From contig NZ_JADEXO010000025.1 in NCBI RefSeq assembly GCF_015207105.1, positions 1 through 58,691 on the forward strand: a DNA stretch of 58,691 bases, given 5' to 3'. The notes under the pieces were generated by a model. The model was not told the DNA's origin and did not search any database. It saw only the letters and a program-made list of their open reading frames with translations. Shown in pieces: positions 1-8,172 of this stretch. The stretch is from a cf. Phormidesmis sp. LEGE 11477. Its GTDB lineage: Bacteria; Cyanobacteriota; Cyanobacteriia; Phormidesmidales; Phormidesmidaceae. Within the stretch, counting starts at the first letter, position 1. Each line of letters begins with the position of its first letter. Position numbers and translations under genes: made by a program.

Positions 1-182
1 GTGCTGGATTGAGTACCGGGCTGGGTGCCAATTTGACTGGCCTTGAGCTTGCGGTCAATAACGACATCAGCAAAAGCGCCCCGTTCGATAGCTCGGAGCG
101 CTTCAAAGGCGATTTGTCTAGCCGTTTTAGAACTGGTCGTTTTAAAACTGGCCGCTTTAGCGAGGTCTTTAGGCTGGGTCAA
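1..182 (-). CDS. rsmB: RsmB/Sun-type 16S rRNA (cytosine-C5) methyltransferase, N-terminal fragment
   Basis: Partial gene running off the left edge; about 60 codons are visible on the minus strand. Translation from a TTG at 182 is open to the end and contains ARQIAFEALRAIERGAF followed by ADVVIDRKL. That is the start of the NusB-like RNA-binding domain of RsmB/Sun proteins, which methylate C967 of 16S rRNA using SAM. The catalytic domain lies outside the window. The TTG start is inferred: an in-frame stop lies just upstream and no ATG is available before the conserved block. It begins 2 nt after the stop of the small membrane protein gene (185-388), so the two are probably cotranscribed. The identification rests only on the N-terminal pattern. 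Confidence 0.7.
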   Translation of the reverse strand, partial: MTQPKDLAKAASFKTTSSKTARQIAFEALRAIERGAFADVVIDRKLKASQIGTQPGTQSS

Positions 183-184
183 AC

Positions 185-388
185 TTATTTCCGCTTACCC
201 CGAACGCCACGAGCAGGCATCGCCCTCGCTTCATCGCCCCGGCGTCTCTTATCTCGCCATTCGATAGCAGTGAGATAGACTACGCCGCCCGTTACGACAA
301 TCAATAAAACAAAAGACATCACAGCCAGTACTGTCAGCACCTGGTTTTGTGATGCCATGCTTAGAAAGTCGCTGACAAAAGCATTCAT
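185..388 (-). CDS. Small single-span membrane protein, unknown function
   Basis: 67 residues. Residues about 17-40 form one hydrophobic segment (LTVLAVMSFVLLIVVTGGVV), followed by a strongly basic tail (RDKRRR, later RGKRK), so the C terminus should face the cytoplasm by the positive-inside rule. A second ATG at codon 11 (358) is an alternative start. It lies between petN (60 nt upstream) and rsmB (2 nt downstream) on the same strand. It resembles the small membrane subunits found near photosynthetic complexes, but I do not recognise the family and assign no function. Confidence 0.6.
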   Translation of the reverse strand: MNAFVSDFLSMASQNQVLTVLAVMSFVLLIVVTGGVVYLTAIEWRDKRRRGDEARAMPARGVRGKRK

Positions 389-448
389 CTTTCTATCTAT
401 CCTTGCCTTGTTTATTCTTGTCTGTTGCGCCTTTTACTAGCACTAAGA

Positions 449-538
449 CTAAAATCCGTTACGGCCCCAAACCACCATAGAGATAGAGAAGGTAAAGCAG
501 GTCAGCAAAGAAACCCAGCCAAGTGTCAAGATATCCAT
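449..538 (-). CDS. petN: Cytochrome b6-f complex subunit VIII PetN
   Basis: 29-codon gene. The minus-strand translation begins [12 protein letters not shown] and ends [12 protein letters not shown], which matches the near-invariant PetN of cyanobacteria and chloroplasts in length and sequence. PetN is a single-helix subunit of the thylakoid cytochrome b6-f complex, needed for its assembly and stability. ATG is at 538-536 and TAG at 451-449. It stands 60 nt upstream of another single-span protein on the same strand. A TATGAT hexamer lies upstream on the minus strand, but no clear -35 box was found. Its small size makes it easy to miss in automatic annotation. Confidence 0.95.
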   Translation of the reverse strand: MDILTLGWVSLLTCFTFSISMVVWGRNGF

Positions 539-661
539 AGTCTGTTTTAAAGGGGTAAATTCTTCACTTTCTATCATACGGTAAAGTTAGAGCTGCCTTC
601 ATGGTCAGCAAGGTGATTTGCTCAGGAAAAAAGCAGGATTTTGAATGTGATCTCATCAGAA

Positions 662-1081
662 ATGACACTTGACCAGGCGCGGTTAGAGTCAGTTAAATCT
701 GGTCTGATTGGCGCGAGCGTAGTTGGCTTTGTCTCAATGACGGTGATGCTTGGCGCAGTTGCTGTCGAACTGTCTTTGCCCATACCAGGAAGTATTTTGG
801 GCTGGGTAGTGAACCTAGCGGTGGCGATCGCATCGGGTTTCTTTTTTGGCGTTACGTATCGTTACATTGTTAGGCAAGACGATAATTTGCATCTGGGCGG
901 CGGGGCGGTCGGAGCGTTTGCACTGGTGCGATCACTCGCCCAAATCGAAGCCACCTGGGACGATACCTTTACCTTCATTCCCTGGCTGTTAGTAACGGGC
1001 GAAAGCTTCTTGTGGTTTGTCTCTGCTCGCTACGCGCTAGATTTTGCGATTAGCCGCCAGTGGATTGAGCCAGTTGACTAG
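662..1081 (+). CDS. Conserved-looking integral membrane protein, unknown function
   Basis: About 139 residues from the ATG at 662; an upstream in-frame TTG at 641 would add seven residues. Three or four hydrophobic segments are visible, around GASVVGFVSMTVMLGAVAV, ILGWVVNLAVAIASGFFFGV, GGAVGAFALVRSL and WLLVTGESFLWFVSARYAL. The motif VTYRYIVRQDDNLHLGGGA between the second and third helices is the most distinctive part. It looks like a cyanobacterial membrane protein of the type often left hypothetical; no catalytic motif is evident. It is divergent from petN and convergent with the SDR gene. Confidence 0.7.
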   Translation: MTLDQARLESVKSGLIGASVVGFVSMTVMLGAVAVELSLPIPGSILGWVVNLAVAIASGFFFGVTYRYIVRQDDNLHLGGGAVGAFALVRSLAQIEATWDDTFTFIPWLLVTGESFLWFVSARYALDFAISRQWIEPVD

Positions 1082-1096
1082 AGTCAGCGAGCTAGA

Positions 1097-1161
1097 CCAC
1101 TACAGACCGCCCACTACAGATCACTAGCACAGATCGCCCGCTAGCTCGCCCATTACAGATC
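1097..1161. repeat. Degenerate short tandem repeat
   Basis: Between the membrane protein and the SDR gene the sequence runs through variants of CACTACAGATCGCC: CACTACAGACCGCC, CACTACAGATCAC, AGCACAGATCGCC and CATTACAGATCG, about 15-20 nt apart. The last unit includes the stop codon of the SDR gene. Function unknown; it may be slippage-generated. Confidence 0.4.
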
Positions 1162-1821
1162 GAAGGTATCGATATCACCTTCGGTTCGCTGCATGGACAG
1201 ATCGATAGCGGAAAGGATTTGGTTTTGGGCGCGACCGCTCTCCATACAGGCCACCGCTAGTCGAGCGACCCCAGCGCGTGGAATTGACCCGGAGACAGAC
1301 ACATCAGCGGTCAGAATCTCTTGATCGGTCGCTGCCTCTGAAACGAGTCCGCCGGGTCGAATGACGGTGTAGTCTAGTCCGCTATTGACTAAATAATCTT
1401 CTGCCTGCGCCTTTTCTTTAAGAACAGGGCCGAGAGTTTCTAACACATTTGGCGGCAGGGCGATCGCGCTATCACCACTGCCAATCGAGCTAATCAAGAT
1501 AAAGCGTTTAGCCTTGGCGACAACAGCAGCATCGATCAGATTTTTGTTGCCCAGATAGTCAGGGAGATCGCTAGCCTCCATACTAGGAACGCCGCCCACT
1601 GTACTAATCACCACATCAACAGCCTGTGCGCCAACCGCTGTTTTCACAGCATCCACGTCCAAAGCATCACCAAATCTGACAGTGATACCCATATCCGCTA
1701 GCGCTTTCTCAGCATCCTTACTTCTCAAAAGCGCGATTACCTGATGCCCCTTGGCGATTAGCTGCTTGGCAATTTCACGACCAACCCCTCGACTAGCTCC
1801 AGCAAGAAAAACAACCGACAT
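1153..1821 (-). CDS. NAD(P)-binding atypical SDR (NmrA/BVR-B-like) protein
   Basis: 222 residues. The N-terminal FLAGASRGVGREIAKQL is a dinucleotide-binding GxxxGxG loop at the end of the first beta strand. Later blocks VDVVISTVGG, KRFILISSIGSG and LDYTVIRPGGL are typical of atypical short-chain dehydrogenases of the NmrA/BVR-B/Ycf39 group, which often lack the canonical YxxxK pair. Members bind NAD(P)H and act as reductases, redox sensors or assembly factors. The substrate cannot be inferred. It is divergent from clpP, with 184 nt between the two start codons. Confidence 0.8.
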   Translation of the reverse strand: MSVVFLAGASRGVGREIAKQLIAKGHQVIALLRSKDAEKALADMGITVRFGDALDVDAVKTAVGAQAVDVVISTVGGVPSMEASDLPDYLGNKNLIDAAVVAKAKRFILISSIGSGDSAIALPPNVLETLGPVLKEKAQAEDYLVNSGLDYTVIRPGGLVSEAATDQEILTADVSVSGSIPRAGVARLAVACMESGRAQNQILSAIDLSMQRTEGDIDTFDL

Positions 1822-1920
1822 AGCACTTTAGGTGAGAACAACACTTCGACTATTACATCGAATCGCCAGTTTAGACCTATACACCTCAAGGCAAACCTTA
1901 CGAAGAAAATTCGGGTTATC

Positions 1921-1966
1921 CACACTTCGTTAGATCCAACCAGGAAGTGTGTGGAGTCTGTACAAT
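1921..1966 (+). promoter_or_regulatory. Inverted repeat and candidate -10 box upstream of clpP
   Basis: CACACTTC (1921-1928) and GAAGTGTG (1944-1951) form an 8-bp perfect inverted repeat with a 15-nt spacer. TACAAT (1961-1966) follows 10 nt later and 40 nt before the clpP ATG. The layout fits an operator overlapping a promoter, but no good -35 hexamer is present and no regulator is identified. Confidence 0.3.
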
Positions 1967-2005
1967 CTAGGAAAACGAACATCTAAAAATTCTCTAGAGC
2001 TTCTA

Positions 2006-2611
2006 ATGATTCCAACCGTTATTGAGCAGTCGGGTCGCGGCGAGCGCGCTTTCGACATCTATTCACGCTTGCTCAGAGAGCGCATCATCTTTTTGCATGG
2101 TCAGGTCACTGCCGACTCGATGAACCTGATTGTGGCTCAGATGCTTTTTTTAGAGGCTGAAGACCCTGAGAAGGATATCTATCTATATATCAACTCGCCT
2201 GGTGGTTCTGTCTCTGCGGGCTTGGGCTTGTATGACACGATGAACCATATTCGCCCGGACGTGGCAACGATCTGCATGGGGTTAGCGGCTAGCATGGGGG
2301 CTTTTTTACTCAGCGCGGGTGCCAAAGGTAAGCGCATGATTTTGCCCAATGGCCGTGTGATGATTCACCAGCCCTCTGGCGGCGCGCAGGGTCAAGCGAC
2401 TGATATTGAGATTCAGGCCAAAGAAATCTTGTATCTAAAGACGATGCTGAACGAAGCGATGGCTAAGCACACGGGTCAGTCATTGGAAAAGATTAAAGAA
2501 GACACCGAGCGCGACTTCTTCATGTCTCCTCAAGAGGCAATGGAATACGGCTTGGTTGATCAGGTAATCGACCGTCATGCGGTGGGCAGTCGCCCTGAGC
2601 CTGTGAATTAG
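2006..2611 (+). CDS. clpP: ATP-dependent Clp protease proteolytic subunit ClpP
   Basis: 201 residues from the ATG at 2006. An upstream in-frame extension to 1949 is not conserved in the family and is left out. Serine protease of the ClpP family, forming tetradecameric barrels that degrade substrates delivered by ClpA/C/X ATPases. The catalytic triad is visible: Ser96 in GLAASMGAF, His121 in MIHQPSGG and Asp170 in TERDFFMS. The substrate-binding [11 protein letters not shown] is at about 62-72. Cyanobacteria carry several clpP paralogues and the sequence does not settle which this is. It is monocistronic, with no partner clpX or clpR adjacent. Confidence 0.95.
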   Translation: MIPTVIEQSGRGERAFDIYSRLLRERIIFLHGQVTADSMNLIVAQMLFLEAEDPEKDIYLYINSPGGSVSAGLGLYDTMNHIRPDVATICMGLAASMGAFLLSAGAKGKRMILPNGRVMIHQPSGGAQGQATDIEIQAKEILYLKTMLNEAMAKHTGQSLEKIKEDTERDFFMSPQEAMEYGLVDQVIDRHAVGSRPEPVN

Positions 2612-2742
2612 ATAGCTTTGTAGATTCAGACATTACACCAGACACTCCAAAAAGCGAATGTCGCAAGAATCAGGTGGCTTTTGCGCTCACGGCCTGTGTA
2701 AGCTGATGCGAGCACAGAAACAGAGCGCAGAAAGAGAGCAAA

Positions 2743-3642
2743 GTGGAGATGAGTCTACCCAGACTTGATTTAAAAGATGACCTGCTAGATCATTACCAGA
2801 TGGTCGCGGCGGCAATTTCTTTTATCCGACAGCACCAAGCTGAGCAGCCAGACTTATCTGTGATCGCTAGGCATGTTGGGCTTAGCGAGTATCACTTTCA
2901 AAAGCTTTTTACCCACTGGGCAGGTATCAGCCCCAAACGGTTTTTACAGTACCTGACGATCGAGCAGGCCAAAGCTAATATCTCCCGCACAGATAGCCTA
3001 CTGAAACTCAGCATAGATCTTGGGCTTTCTGGGCCTAGCCGCCTGCACGATCTGTTTGTCTCGATAGAGGCGATGTCGCCCGGTGAATACAAAAATGGCG
3101 GCGAAGGGCTTGATATTCACTATGGTTCGCACTCCACTTTATTTGGGGCTGTGGCGATCGCAGCTACCAAAAGAGGCATTTGTTCACTCCACTTTCTAGG
3201 TGACGGTCGGGGCGGTGATCTAGACAATGGCGAATCAGATGTAGGCAAGCTACTCAGCCGCACTTGGCCTCATGCCCAGTTAGTAAGAGAGCCTGAAAAG
3301 ACGCAAGCACTATGCGATCACATCTTTTCGCCAGCAATGACCCAGCCGCATCAGCCCCTAACGCTGCTGGTTAAAGGAACAAACTTTCAGCTTCAGGTTT
3401 GGCGAGCCTTATTGCAGATTCCATCGGGAAGTCTCACAACTTATAAAACGATTGCTGAAATAATTGAGCGGCCCACAGCGGTTAGAGCTGTTGGCACTGC
3501 TATTGGCAAGAATCCAATCGGCTATTTGATTCCCTGTCACCGGGTCATTCGCGGCTCGGGGGAAGTGGGTGGCTATCGTTGGGGCAGCGATCGCAAGCAG
3601 GCTATTTTAGGCTGGGAAGCGGCTCAATCTGGTCGTCACTAA
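2743..3642 (+). CDS. Ada-like protein: AraC-type HTH fused to methylated-DNA-cysteine methyltransferase
   Basis: 299 residues from GTG 2743; ATG 2749 is an equally possible start. Residues about 18-118 form an AraC/XylS double helix-turn-helix (LSVIARHVGLSEYHFQKLF, then LDLFVSIEAMSPGEYK-like end). Residues about 130-290 are an O6-alkylguanine-DNA alkyltransferase domain with active-site Cys265 in IPCHRVI and the NFQLQVWRALLQIPSG entry. The enzyme transfers the alkyl group from DNA to its own cysteine irreversibly. Compared with E. coli Ada it lacks the N-terminal zinc/phosphotriester acceptor domain, so the usual activation switch is missing. Whether the HTH still regulates transcription is unknown. 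Confidence 0.88.
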   Translation: MEMSLPRLDLKDDLLDHYQMVAAAISFIRQHQAEQPDLSVIARHVGLSEYHFQKLFTHWAGISPKRFLQYLTIEQAKANISRTDSLLKLSIDLGLSGPSRLHDLFVSIEAMSPGEYKNGGEGLDIHYGSHSTLFGAVAIAATKRGICSLHFLGDGRGGDLDNGESDVGKLLSRTWPHAQLVREPEKTQALCDHIFSPAMTQPHQPLTLLVKGTNFQLQVWRALLQIPSGSLTTYKTIAEIIERPTAVRAVGTAIGKNPIGYLIPCHRVIRGSGEVGGYRWGSDRKQAILGWEAAQSGRH

Positions 3643-3712
3643 TTATTCAATCGAGCCCCATTCAATCGAGCTAAGTTAGCGCTGAGTTTAACTAAGCCAG
3701 GAAGGAAAACTA

Positions 3713-4591
3713 ATGCGGATTTCAGATGTCCTTGAGCTGCTGCTGCTGTCTGCTTTGTGGGGCGGCTCTTTCCTATTTATGCGGATAGCTGCGCCTGCTC
3801 TAGGTCCAGTTTGGCTGATTGAATGTCGGGTGCTATTGGCTGGCTTAGCGCTACTGCCTTTGCTGTTGCGATCGCAAGCATGGTCAGTCATTCGTCCGAG
3901 CCTGGTGCCCTTATTCATCGTGGGTAGTATCAATTCGGCCCTGCCGTTCCTCTTTTTGGCCTTCGCTTCGCTCTCTTTACCGGCGGGCTATACCTCTATT
4001 GTGAACGCGACGACGCCTCTATTTGGCACGCTGATAGCAGCGACCTGGTTCCAAGAAAAGTTAACGATTGCTCGAACTTTGGGACTGCTTTTAGGGTTTG
4101 CTGGCGTTGTTGTGTTGATTGGACTGCAGCCGATGACAATAACGCCAATGGTGATCGGTTCGATTGCGGCAGGGCTGATGGCCGCGATCATGTATGCGAT
4201 CTCGGCTCCCTATGCCAAGCGCCACCTGTCGGGAATACCGCCTCTGCTGATTGCGCCAGCTAGCCAGCTCAGCGCGGCTGTAGCCCTGCTACCGCTATTG
4301 CCTTTTACAGCGCCCGCTGCTGTGCCCTCAGCTAGAATCATGTTGGCCGTTCTGGCCCTGGCGCTCTTTTCGACTTCGCTCGCCTATCTGTTGTACTTTC
4401 GGCTAATTCAAAACGTTGGCTCTTCTAAAGCGCTGACAGTGGCCTATCTAGTGCCTATCTTTGCGGTGCTGTGGGGAACTGTCTTTTTGCATGAAACCCT
4501 CACAGTCGCGATAGTTTTGGGATGCTGCTTGATTTTGTTGGGAACTGCGATCGCCAACGGATTGCTAATGCTTCCATCGCAGCGAAGTTAG
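3713..4591 (+). CDS. DMT-superfamily (EamA) transporter
   Basis: 292 residues, almost entirely hydrophobic, with about ten predicted helices arranged as two EamA repeats (first about 5-135, second about 150-285). Typical motifs are LLLSALWGGSFLFMRIAAPALGP at the start, the first-repeat end ATTPLFGTLIAA, and SSKALTVAYLVPIFAVLWG in the second repeat. The family exports metabolites such as amino acids or drugs across the inner membrane; the substrate cannot be told. A strong AGGAAGG ribosome-binding site precedes the ATG. It follows the Ada-like gene by 70 nt and may share its transcript. Confidence 0.87.
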   Translation: MRISDVLELLLLSALWGGSFLFMRIAAPALGPVWLIECRVLLAGLALLPLLLRSQAWSVIRPSLVPLFIVGSINSALPFLFLAFASLSLPAGYTSIVNATTPLFGTLIAATWFQEKLTIARTLGLLLGFAGVVVLIGLQPMTITPMVIGSIAAGLMAAIMYAISAPYAKRHLSGIPPLLIAPASQLSAAVALLPLLPFTAPAAVPSARIMLAVLALALFSTSLAYLLYFRLIQNVGSSKALTVAYLVPIFAVLWGTVFLHETLTVAIVLGCCLILLGTAIANGLLMLPSQRS

Positions 4592-4616
4592 TAATGTGGG
4601 CGATCAGTGATTCGCA

Positions 4617-5183
4617 CTAATTAAGCACTGCTGGCCAGTTTTCGTCGGCCCTAGCAATGTTGCCGGGAACATCTCGCTGCCAACGCCTTTGAATGCGAGT
4701 ATCGTAGTTGAGATATAGCCTGCCGTCTACGATTTCCCAGGCATTGGGATCGACTGACGCGGTGTATCCTTCGGCTACAGCCCAGGCACAGAAGCCGCCG
4801 TACTGGGGAGCATACTGTTCAGGATTTTCGGCAAATAGATCGCGATTTTCGCTGCTGGCAAATTGCCAAGTGGCGTCTGCCCAGTTGTAGGTATAATCAG
4901 CGCTGCCCGGAACGTAGCGGTTCTCTGCAAAATAAGCAACCGGATCGGCGCCGCGAATGGCGATATTGTCTTCGGTAAAGACTGCAGGCGGTACATCCGT
5001 AGCAGCTTGAGTTTCGACTGCATCAGTATCGGGCGAAACCTGGGGTATAGAGCTAGCATCTTCTACTATCGGACTCGCTGGTGTTGCTTCAGTCGATGTT
5101 GAGAGCGGCTGGCGACAGCTCAGCGCTAGACCTAATGCTATGGCAGTAGCTGAGAGGGTTGAAAGCGTTGAGAATAGGCGCAT
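4617..5183 (-). CDS. YHS-domain lipoprotein-like secreted protein
   Basis: 188 residues from ATG 5183, chosen because AGAAGA stands just upstream; a TTG at 5198 would add five residues. An N-terminal signal segment ends at ALSCRQ, close to but not a perfect lipobox, so lipidation is possible. A Thr/Ser/Glu-rich linker follows, then the YHS domain: GADPVAYFAENRYVPGS, WQFASSENRDLF, and YAPQYGGFCAWAVAEGYTA. The Cys in the GGFCAW block is the usual metal-associated or redox residue (selenocysteine in some relatives). YHS domains occur in metal-handling proteins. The role here is likely periplasmic metal binding, by inference only. Confidence 0.82.
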   Translation of the reverse strand: MRLFSTLSTLSATAIALGLALSCRQPLSTSTEATPASPIVEDASSIPQVSPDTDAVETQAATDVPPAVFTEDNIAIRGADPVAYFAENRYVPGSADYTYNWADATWQFASSENRDLFAENPEQYAPQYGGFCAWAVAEGYTASVDPNAWEIVDGRLYLNYDTRIQRRWQRDVPGNIARADENWPAVLN

Positions 5184-5290
5184 GGTTTCTTCTGGCAAAT
5201 ACAGTAAGGCGCTGGGGCAGCTATCGCCATTGTATACAGACTGTAATTTCCAATGCGGTCCTCACAGCCTCGTCTTCACTTTTTGTTCGT

Positions 5291-6265
5291 TTATGAAGCC
5301 GCTGCTAGCTCACCTCTGACGACGCGATCGCCCTCACGCATTCCCTGAGTCTCAGTCACGATAGTACATTGCCCACGCTGACTAGCCTTTTTACCTACTT
5401 TCTCGTAATAAACAACAACCCAGTCGTGCGTCTTATCCAGCTCGTGTGCCCTAGCCGTGTTGGAGTAGAGCACATTGAAAGACCAGCCTTCTTTTTGTAA
5501 TCTCATAATCGGCAGCCAAGGTTCTCCATCTGGATTGAACCGACGAGGCGCGATCATTCTGAGCTGCCCAGCTTTTGCCAAATACCGATACTGAGCATCT
5601 ACCTCTAGCAGTAGCTCAATAGAGGGCGAGTCTACGGTCTGCGCTAGCGTCTTCTGCCGACGGTTAATCGAGCCTCGTAAGCGCTGTGCCACAGACGGTG
5701 AAGACCTAGACGGCAACATCGCCTTAGCTCTTGCTTCCTGTAGCTGCCTAGCAGCGGCCCTATCTAGCATCGCACCGACTGAATCGCGAATCAGCATAGT
5801 CCGCCCCTCTCCGAAGCCAGAAAGCTGAGCTAAGCTGCCGTCGTAAGCCGCTTGCTCTAGCGCTTCTAAAGAGTCAATATCTAGCTCTTTGTGAATGCGA
5901 TTGGCCAGAACTGGGCCTATGCCAGGAATTTTTGTAAACAGCTCTGGCGAGGTCTCTGCCTGTAAACGAGCTAATAAGCTCAGCTCACCAGTCTGCGCTA
6001 GCTCCTTGATTGAGGCGGCTAGCCGTTTGCCAATGTATGAAAGCTGCTCTAAACCCGCTACGCCTTCGGTTTCAAAGATGTCTACGACAGGCTGAGCTTG
6101 AGCGCGAACAGATTGCGCCCCTTTGCGATAGGCACGGATGCGGTAGTAGTCATCGCCTTGGGTTTCTAAAAGGTCTGCGACTTGCTCAAATGCGATCGCA
6201 ATCTCGTCGTTAGAAAGAGAGAAAACTTGTCTAAAAGTATCTGGAAATAGAGTGGTTTGAATCAT
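5291..6265 (-). CDS. Helix-hairpin-helix DNA-binding protein related to the N-terminal domain of PolX
   Basis: 324 residues. Residues about 15-100 match the 8-kDa-like domain of family X DNA polymerases (NDEIAIAFEQVADLLE, YYRIRAYRKGAQSV). Three HhH motifs follow: LSYIGKRLAASI (75-86), IPGIGPVLANRIHKEL (113-128) and LSGFGEGRTMLI (148-159). These bind the DNA backbone without sequence preference. There is no nucleotidyltransferase palm (no GSxRR or paired-Asp motif) and no PHP domain, so it should not polymerise DNA. The C-terminal 120 residues are of unknown type and contain KTHDWVVVYYEK. A DNA-repair or structure-recognition role is plausible but unproven. Confidence 0.75.
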   Translation of the reverse strand: MIQTTLFPDTFRQVFSLSNDEIAIAFEQVADLLETQGDDYYRIRAYRKGAQSVRAQAQPVVDIFETEGVAGLEQLSYIGKRLAASIKELAQTGELSLLARLQAETSPELFTKIPGIGPVLANRIHKELDIDSLEALEQAAYDGSLAQLSGFGEGRTMLIRDSVGAMLDRAAARQLQEARAKAMLPSRSSPSVAQRLRGSINRRQKTLAQTVDSPSIELLLEVDAQYRYLAKAGQLRMIAPRRFNPDGEPWLPIMRLQKEGWSFNVLYSNTARAHELDKTHDWVVVYYEKVGKKASQRGQCTIVTETQGMREGDRVVRGELAAAS

Positions 6266-6582
6266 GCTTAAACCTTTGCACAGCCAAGCTTATAAAGGCT
6301 GATCGAATCTTTCTCTATTATCTGATATTTAAACGAAAACGACAGGCATAGGGCAAAGGATACAGCGTATAGAACGAGCCGGGTTGAGGTAGCTGTGCGA
6401 CTGCTTTGGTCTGTCCATAAATGCACCAGTGTAGACTGCTTTATATTCGGTAGTGGCCGCCCAAAAGCTGATTTGAAAGCCCGATGGGAACCCTCTTACA
6501 TCAAGGAAGCGTTGAAACAATTTTGCAATGCTTTTTCAGGTCAAAGTCTTGCATAATAACTTTCAGCTTTAGATTCGCTGCT
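6266..6582. other. Intergenic region between divergent HhH and Ni/Co transporter genes
   Basis: 317 bases that should hold both promoters. A short open frame on the minus strand has no recognisable product. I looked for a cobalamin or Ni/Co riboswitch and saw no convincing core motif. Confidence 0.5.
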
Positions 6583-8136
6583 ATGACTCAAACATCCTTT
6601 CGCAGATCCTGGCAAAGACTGTCTCGAAGCTTGATAGCAGGAAGGCGGCGGCTCCTTCAACGCGCTCAATCAAAGCGCCCTCAATTTAGGTGGCCAAGCT
6701 TACTATTTAGCATAGGTTTACTGTCTGTTTGGCTATCGACAGCGATGCCTAGCGCCGCTCACTGGGATGATCTGGCAACCGCCAAAATCACTGTGCAAGC
6801 AGCCAGCGCTCAGATTTCCCTCGTCTATCCTGGCGAGCTGACTGCCTTTGCCGATGACGATGACGATGGCCGACTTTCAGGCGCAGAGATCGCTCAACAT
6901 AGAGAGGCGCTTCAGATTTTTTTTCAAGATCGTATTCTCTTGACAAATGAACGCGATCAGACAGCCGCTTTGACTGTGCAGTCTCGTAGCGAGAGTCTGG
7001 AGGCCAATGGCACCGTCACCGGGACGATCGCGCCTAAAACGCATACGAATCTTCTGTTGAACTACGCTTGGTCTGAGCCATTTCAGCACCTGACCATTGA
7101 CTATCACCTATTTTTGCCAGGCGCACCCAAAGCGAGCTGTGTGGCAACTATTTCGCATGCGGGGCAGTTGGCCAACCATGTATTTACGCCTCGAAAAACC
7201 ACCTTAGCGTTGACGCCAGAGGGCATAGCAGGAAGCGCGGCGAGTATCTCAGGAAAATGGCTACTGTCACTAGCGGGTGCCTTTTTATGGGGGGCACTGC
7301 ATTCGATGTCTCCAGGGCACGGGAAGACGCTAGTCGGGGCCTATTTGATTGGCGAGCGGGCAACGCCACTCCACGCTGTGTTTCTAGCGATGACCACCAC
7401 AATTACCCATACATTGGGCGTCTTTGCTTTGGGGTTCGTGACGCTGTTCGCGGCCCGCTATATATTGCCCGAACAGCTTTATCCCTGGCTGAGTTTGGTA
7501 TCAGGGAGCATGGTGATTGTAATTGGGCTGAATTTGTTGTGGCAGCGATGGGGGCGATGGAGGCGATCACAGCGATCGACCAAAGCAAGCGCAATTCATA
7601 GTCACTCTCAACCCAGTCACCCTCAAGCTAGCCATAGCCATCACCACGCTCACGATCATCATGAACCCGATTATCACGAGCATGACCATGATCACGGTCA
7701 AGGCCACAATCACAACCATCACCTCGATCACAGCCACGATCACGATCATCACCACTCGCATGGCGAGCATTCTCACGACGGACACACCCACTCTCACTTA
7801 CCTGCCGCAGCAGGAGAGCCGGTGACCTGGCGAAATCTATTGCTGTTGGGACTGTCGGCAGGGTTGGTGCCTTGTCCGGCGGCGCTGGTACTGTTGCTAG
7901 GGGCGATCGCAATCGGCGATCCTTTTTCTGGCTTAGTGCTGGTCTTGATTTTTAGCCTAGGACTTTCAGTCGTATTGACCGCGTTGGGACTAATGCTGGT
8001 TTATGCAAAGCAGATGTTTAAGCAGCTACCAGCGCCTAAAAGGGCGATCGTAGAGTGGGTACCTACAGCCAGCGCCTGCGGAATCGTCGTCATCGGCACT
8101 GGCATCTTTGCCCGGTCGCTGCTGCAAATCTTCTGA
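6583..8136 (+). CDS. NicO-family nickel/cobalt efflux-type transporter with His-rich loop and EF-hand-like segment
   Basis: 517 residues from ATG 6583; the open frame extends upstream to 6484 but this start precedes the basic n-region of a signal-anchor (about 37-58). The exported domain about 58-215 holds DDDDDGRLSGAE (91-102), a good EF-hand calcium-loop pattern. The membrane part has the NicO signatures GALHSMSPGHGKTLVGAYL (from 237) and GLVPCPAALVLLL (427-439). Between them lies a loop (339-405) with about 30 histidines in 67 residues, expected to bind Ni2+, Co2+ or Zn2+. Family members export Ni/Co (RcnA-like) or supply metal to enzymes. No hydrogenase, urease or cobalamin gene is next to it, so efflux is the simpler guess. 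Confidence 0.87.
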   Translation: MTQTSFRRSWQRLSRSLIAGRRRLLQRAQSKRPQFRWPSLLFSIGLLSVWLSTAMPSAAHWDDLATAKITVQAASAQISLVYPGELTAFADDDDDGRLSGAEIAQHREALQIFFQDRILLTNERDQTAALTVQSRSESLEANGTVTGTIAPKTHTNLLLNYAWSEPFQHLTIDYHLFLPGAPKASCVATISHAGQLANHVFTPRKTTLALTPEGIAGSAASISGKWLLSLAGAFLWGALHSMSPGHGKTLVGAYLIGERATPLHAVFLAMTTTITHTLGVFALGFVTLFAARYILPEQLYPWLSLVSGSMVIVIGLNLLWQRWGRWRRSQRSTKASAIHSHSQPSHPQASHSHHHAHDHHEPDYHEHDHDHGQGHNHNHHLDHSHDHDHHHSHGEHSHDGHTHSHLPAAAGEPVTWRNLLLLGLSAGLVPCPAALVLLLGAIAIGDPFSGLVLVLIFSLGLSVVLTALGLMLVYAKQMFKQLPAPKRAIVEWVPTASACGIVVIGTGIFARSLLQIF

Positions 8137-8172
8137 AAAATGCGGATAGATGCGTTTAGCCTGCAACGACAA

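Noticed and set aside
9-278. Open frame on the plus strand with Arg/Ser/Gly-rich product
   Set aside because: It lies antisense to the rsmB fragment and the small membrane protein, both of which match real protein patterns; the plus-strand product shows none.
6266-6582. Cobalamin or nickel riboswitch upstream of the transporter
   Set aside because: GGGAA and similar words occur but not in the order or spacing of a known aptamer core.
7257-7797. Several open frames antisense or out of frame in the His-rich transporter gene
   Set aside because: They result from the repetitive CAC/CAT/GAT codon run of the His-rich loop and have no protein-like features.
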